From positions 124,001 through 188,000 of the forward strand of contig NZ_JABBGG010000002.1 of the NCBI RefSeq assembly GCF_012927275.1: a stretch of 64,000 nucleotides of DNA, written 5' to 3'. Under the pieces are notes generated by a model. It searched no databases. It had not been told where the DNA came from and was given only the letters and a program-made list of their open reading frames with translations. Positions 63,283 through 64,000 of the stretch are shown piece after piece. This stretch comes from Massilia polaris (GTDB lineage: Bacteria > Pseudomonadota > Gammaproteobacteria > Burkholderiales > Burkholderiaceae_D). How positions within the stretch are numbered: the first letter of the stretch is position 1; every line of letters begins with the position of its first letter. A program made the position numbers and the translations under genes.

Positions 63283-64000
63283 ATGCAACTCCTCGCCGTT
63301 GGCCTGAACCACACCACCGCACCGGTCTCGATTCGCGAGCAACTGGCGCTTGCGCCTGACCAGCTCGGCCAGGCGGTGCAGGCTGCGCGCGGCTGGTTTG
63401 CCAAACTCGATTCGCACGGCAGCGACGAAGCGGCCATCCTCTCGACCTGCAACCGCACCGAAATGTACGCGGCCAGCCAGGTCGCCGACCCGCTCGACGC
63501 CAGCGCCCATTTCCTCGCCAGCTACCACCGCCTCGCTTTCTCCGAGCTGCGCCCGCACCTGTACATGCTGCCGCAGGGCGAAGCGGTGCGCCATGCGTTC
63601 CGCGTCGCCTCCGGCCTCGATTCGATGGTGCTGGGCGAGCCGCAGATCCTCGGCCAGATGAAGGACGCGGTGCGCCACGCCGACGAAGCGGGCGGCCTTG
63701 GCACCTATCTGCACCAGCTGTTCCAGCGCAGCTTCTCGGTCGCCAAGGAAGTGCGCAGCACCACTGAAATCGGCGCCCACAGCGTCTCGATGGCCGCCGC
63801 CGCGGTGCGCCTGTCGCAGCGCATCTTCGACAAGGTCGCCGACCAGAACGTGCTGTTCATCGGCGCCGGCGAAATGATCGAACTGTGCGCGACCCACTTC
63901 GCCGCGCAGAACCCGAAAAGCATCACCATCGCCAACCGCACCATGCAGCGCGGCGAAGCGCTGGCGCACCGCTTCAATGGCCGCGCCATCGCGCTTTCGG
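63283..64000 (+). CDS. hemA: Glutamyl-tRNA reductase, 3' end outside window
   Basis: The first 239 residues of an enzyme of about 420-430. [21 protein letters not shown] is the conserved start; catalytic Cys56 is in [31 protein letters not shown] and [13 protein letters not shown] follow; the NADPH loop [17 protein letters not shown] is near residue 188. It reduces glutamyl-tRNA to glutamate-1-semialdehyde for tetrapyrroles. A TATAAT at 63248-63253 lies 30 bp before the ATG. The C-terminal dimerisation domain is cut off. Confidence 0.96.
   Translation, partial: MQLLAVGLNHTTAPVSIREQLALAPDQLGQAVQAARGWFAKLDSHGSDEAAILSTCNRTEMYAASQVADPLDASAHFLASYHRLAFSELRPHLYMLPQGEAVRHAFRVASGLDSMVLGEPQILGQMKDAVRHADEAGGLGTYLHQLFQRSFSVAKEVRSTTEIGAHSVSMAAAAVRLSQRIFDKVADQNVLFIGAGEMIELCATHFAAQNPKSITIANRTMQRGEALAHRFNGRAIALS

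Overview
The window is about 64 kb of GC-rich DNA from a betaproteobacterium, most likely an Oxalobacteraceae member of the Massilia/Duganella/Janthinobacterium type. The evidence is a complete exosortase A (XrtA)/PEP-CTERM exopolysaccharide locus, phaA-phaB, a minCDE operon, c5-type diheme cytochrome and hemA, all with strong third-position GC. The genus call is inference from gene content; no rRNA is present.

Positions 1-32024 are dominated by extracellular polysaccharide and XrtA genes. Minus-strand tviC- and tviB-like genes (1-2179) make a UDP-HexNAc uronic acid precursor. A plus-strand trio (3307-7870) encodes a GT2-GT4 fusion glycosyltransferase, a Wzx-type flippase and another GT4. A long minus-strand operon (26985 down to 7884), with mostly 1-20 bp overlaps, encodes in transcription order: chain-length determinant, tyrosine autokinase, outer-membrane protein, ATPase, polysaccharide deacetylase, FemAB-like protein, glycosyltransferase, exosortase A fused to EpsI, glycosyltransferase, amidotransferase, two more glycosyltransferases, a PaaK/CapK-like enzyme, an O-antigen-ligase-like protein and a second deacetylase. 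A trypsin-like protease and the Wza-type export lipoprotein lie on the plus strand just beyond (27353-28890).

Positions 29075-36038 hold two small accessory cassettes around one PEP-CTERM protein gene. The first is a secreted protein of unknown function followed by a PqqD-like protein, an HprK-like kinase and a nucleotidyltransferase. The second is a FeeM-like N-acyltransferase, a ThiF/MoeB-like adenylyltransferase and a MoeY-like nitroreductase. The PEP-CTERM gene has an almost perfect sigma-54 promoter, and weaker sigma-54-like sites precede the XrtA operon and the PqqD/HprK cassette. prsT (TPR lipoprotein) closes this part at 38956. The regulators PrsK/PrsR and the initiating sugar transferase expected for such a locus are not in the window.

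Positions 39511-42954 look like a decayed integrated element in tRNA-Arg(CCG). A 49-bp copy of the tRNA 3' half sits at 39511-39559, the whole tRNA at 42906-42981, and between them lie a serine recombinase fragment, an intact GAF/GGDEF/EAL gene, a frameshifted IS21 istA piece and the 5' end of a DUF2971-like gene.

Positions 43153-64000 are ordinary chromosomal genes: diheme cytochrome c, M13 metallopeptidase, TonB receptor, C-terminal processing protease, FabH-like synthase, 2,4-dienoyl-CoA reductase, prolyl aminopeptidase, a D-threonine aldolase-like enzyme, phaB-phaA, minCDE, an orphan response regulator and the first part of hemA. The window opens inside the tviC-like gene and closes inside hemA.
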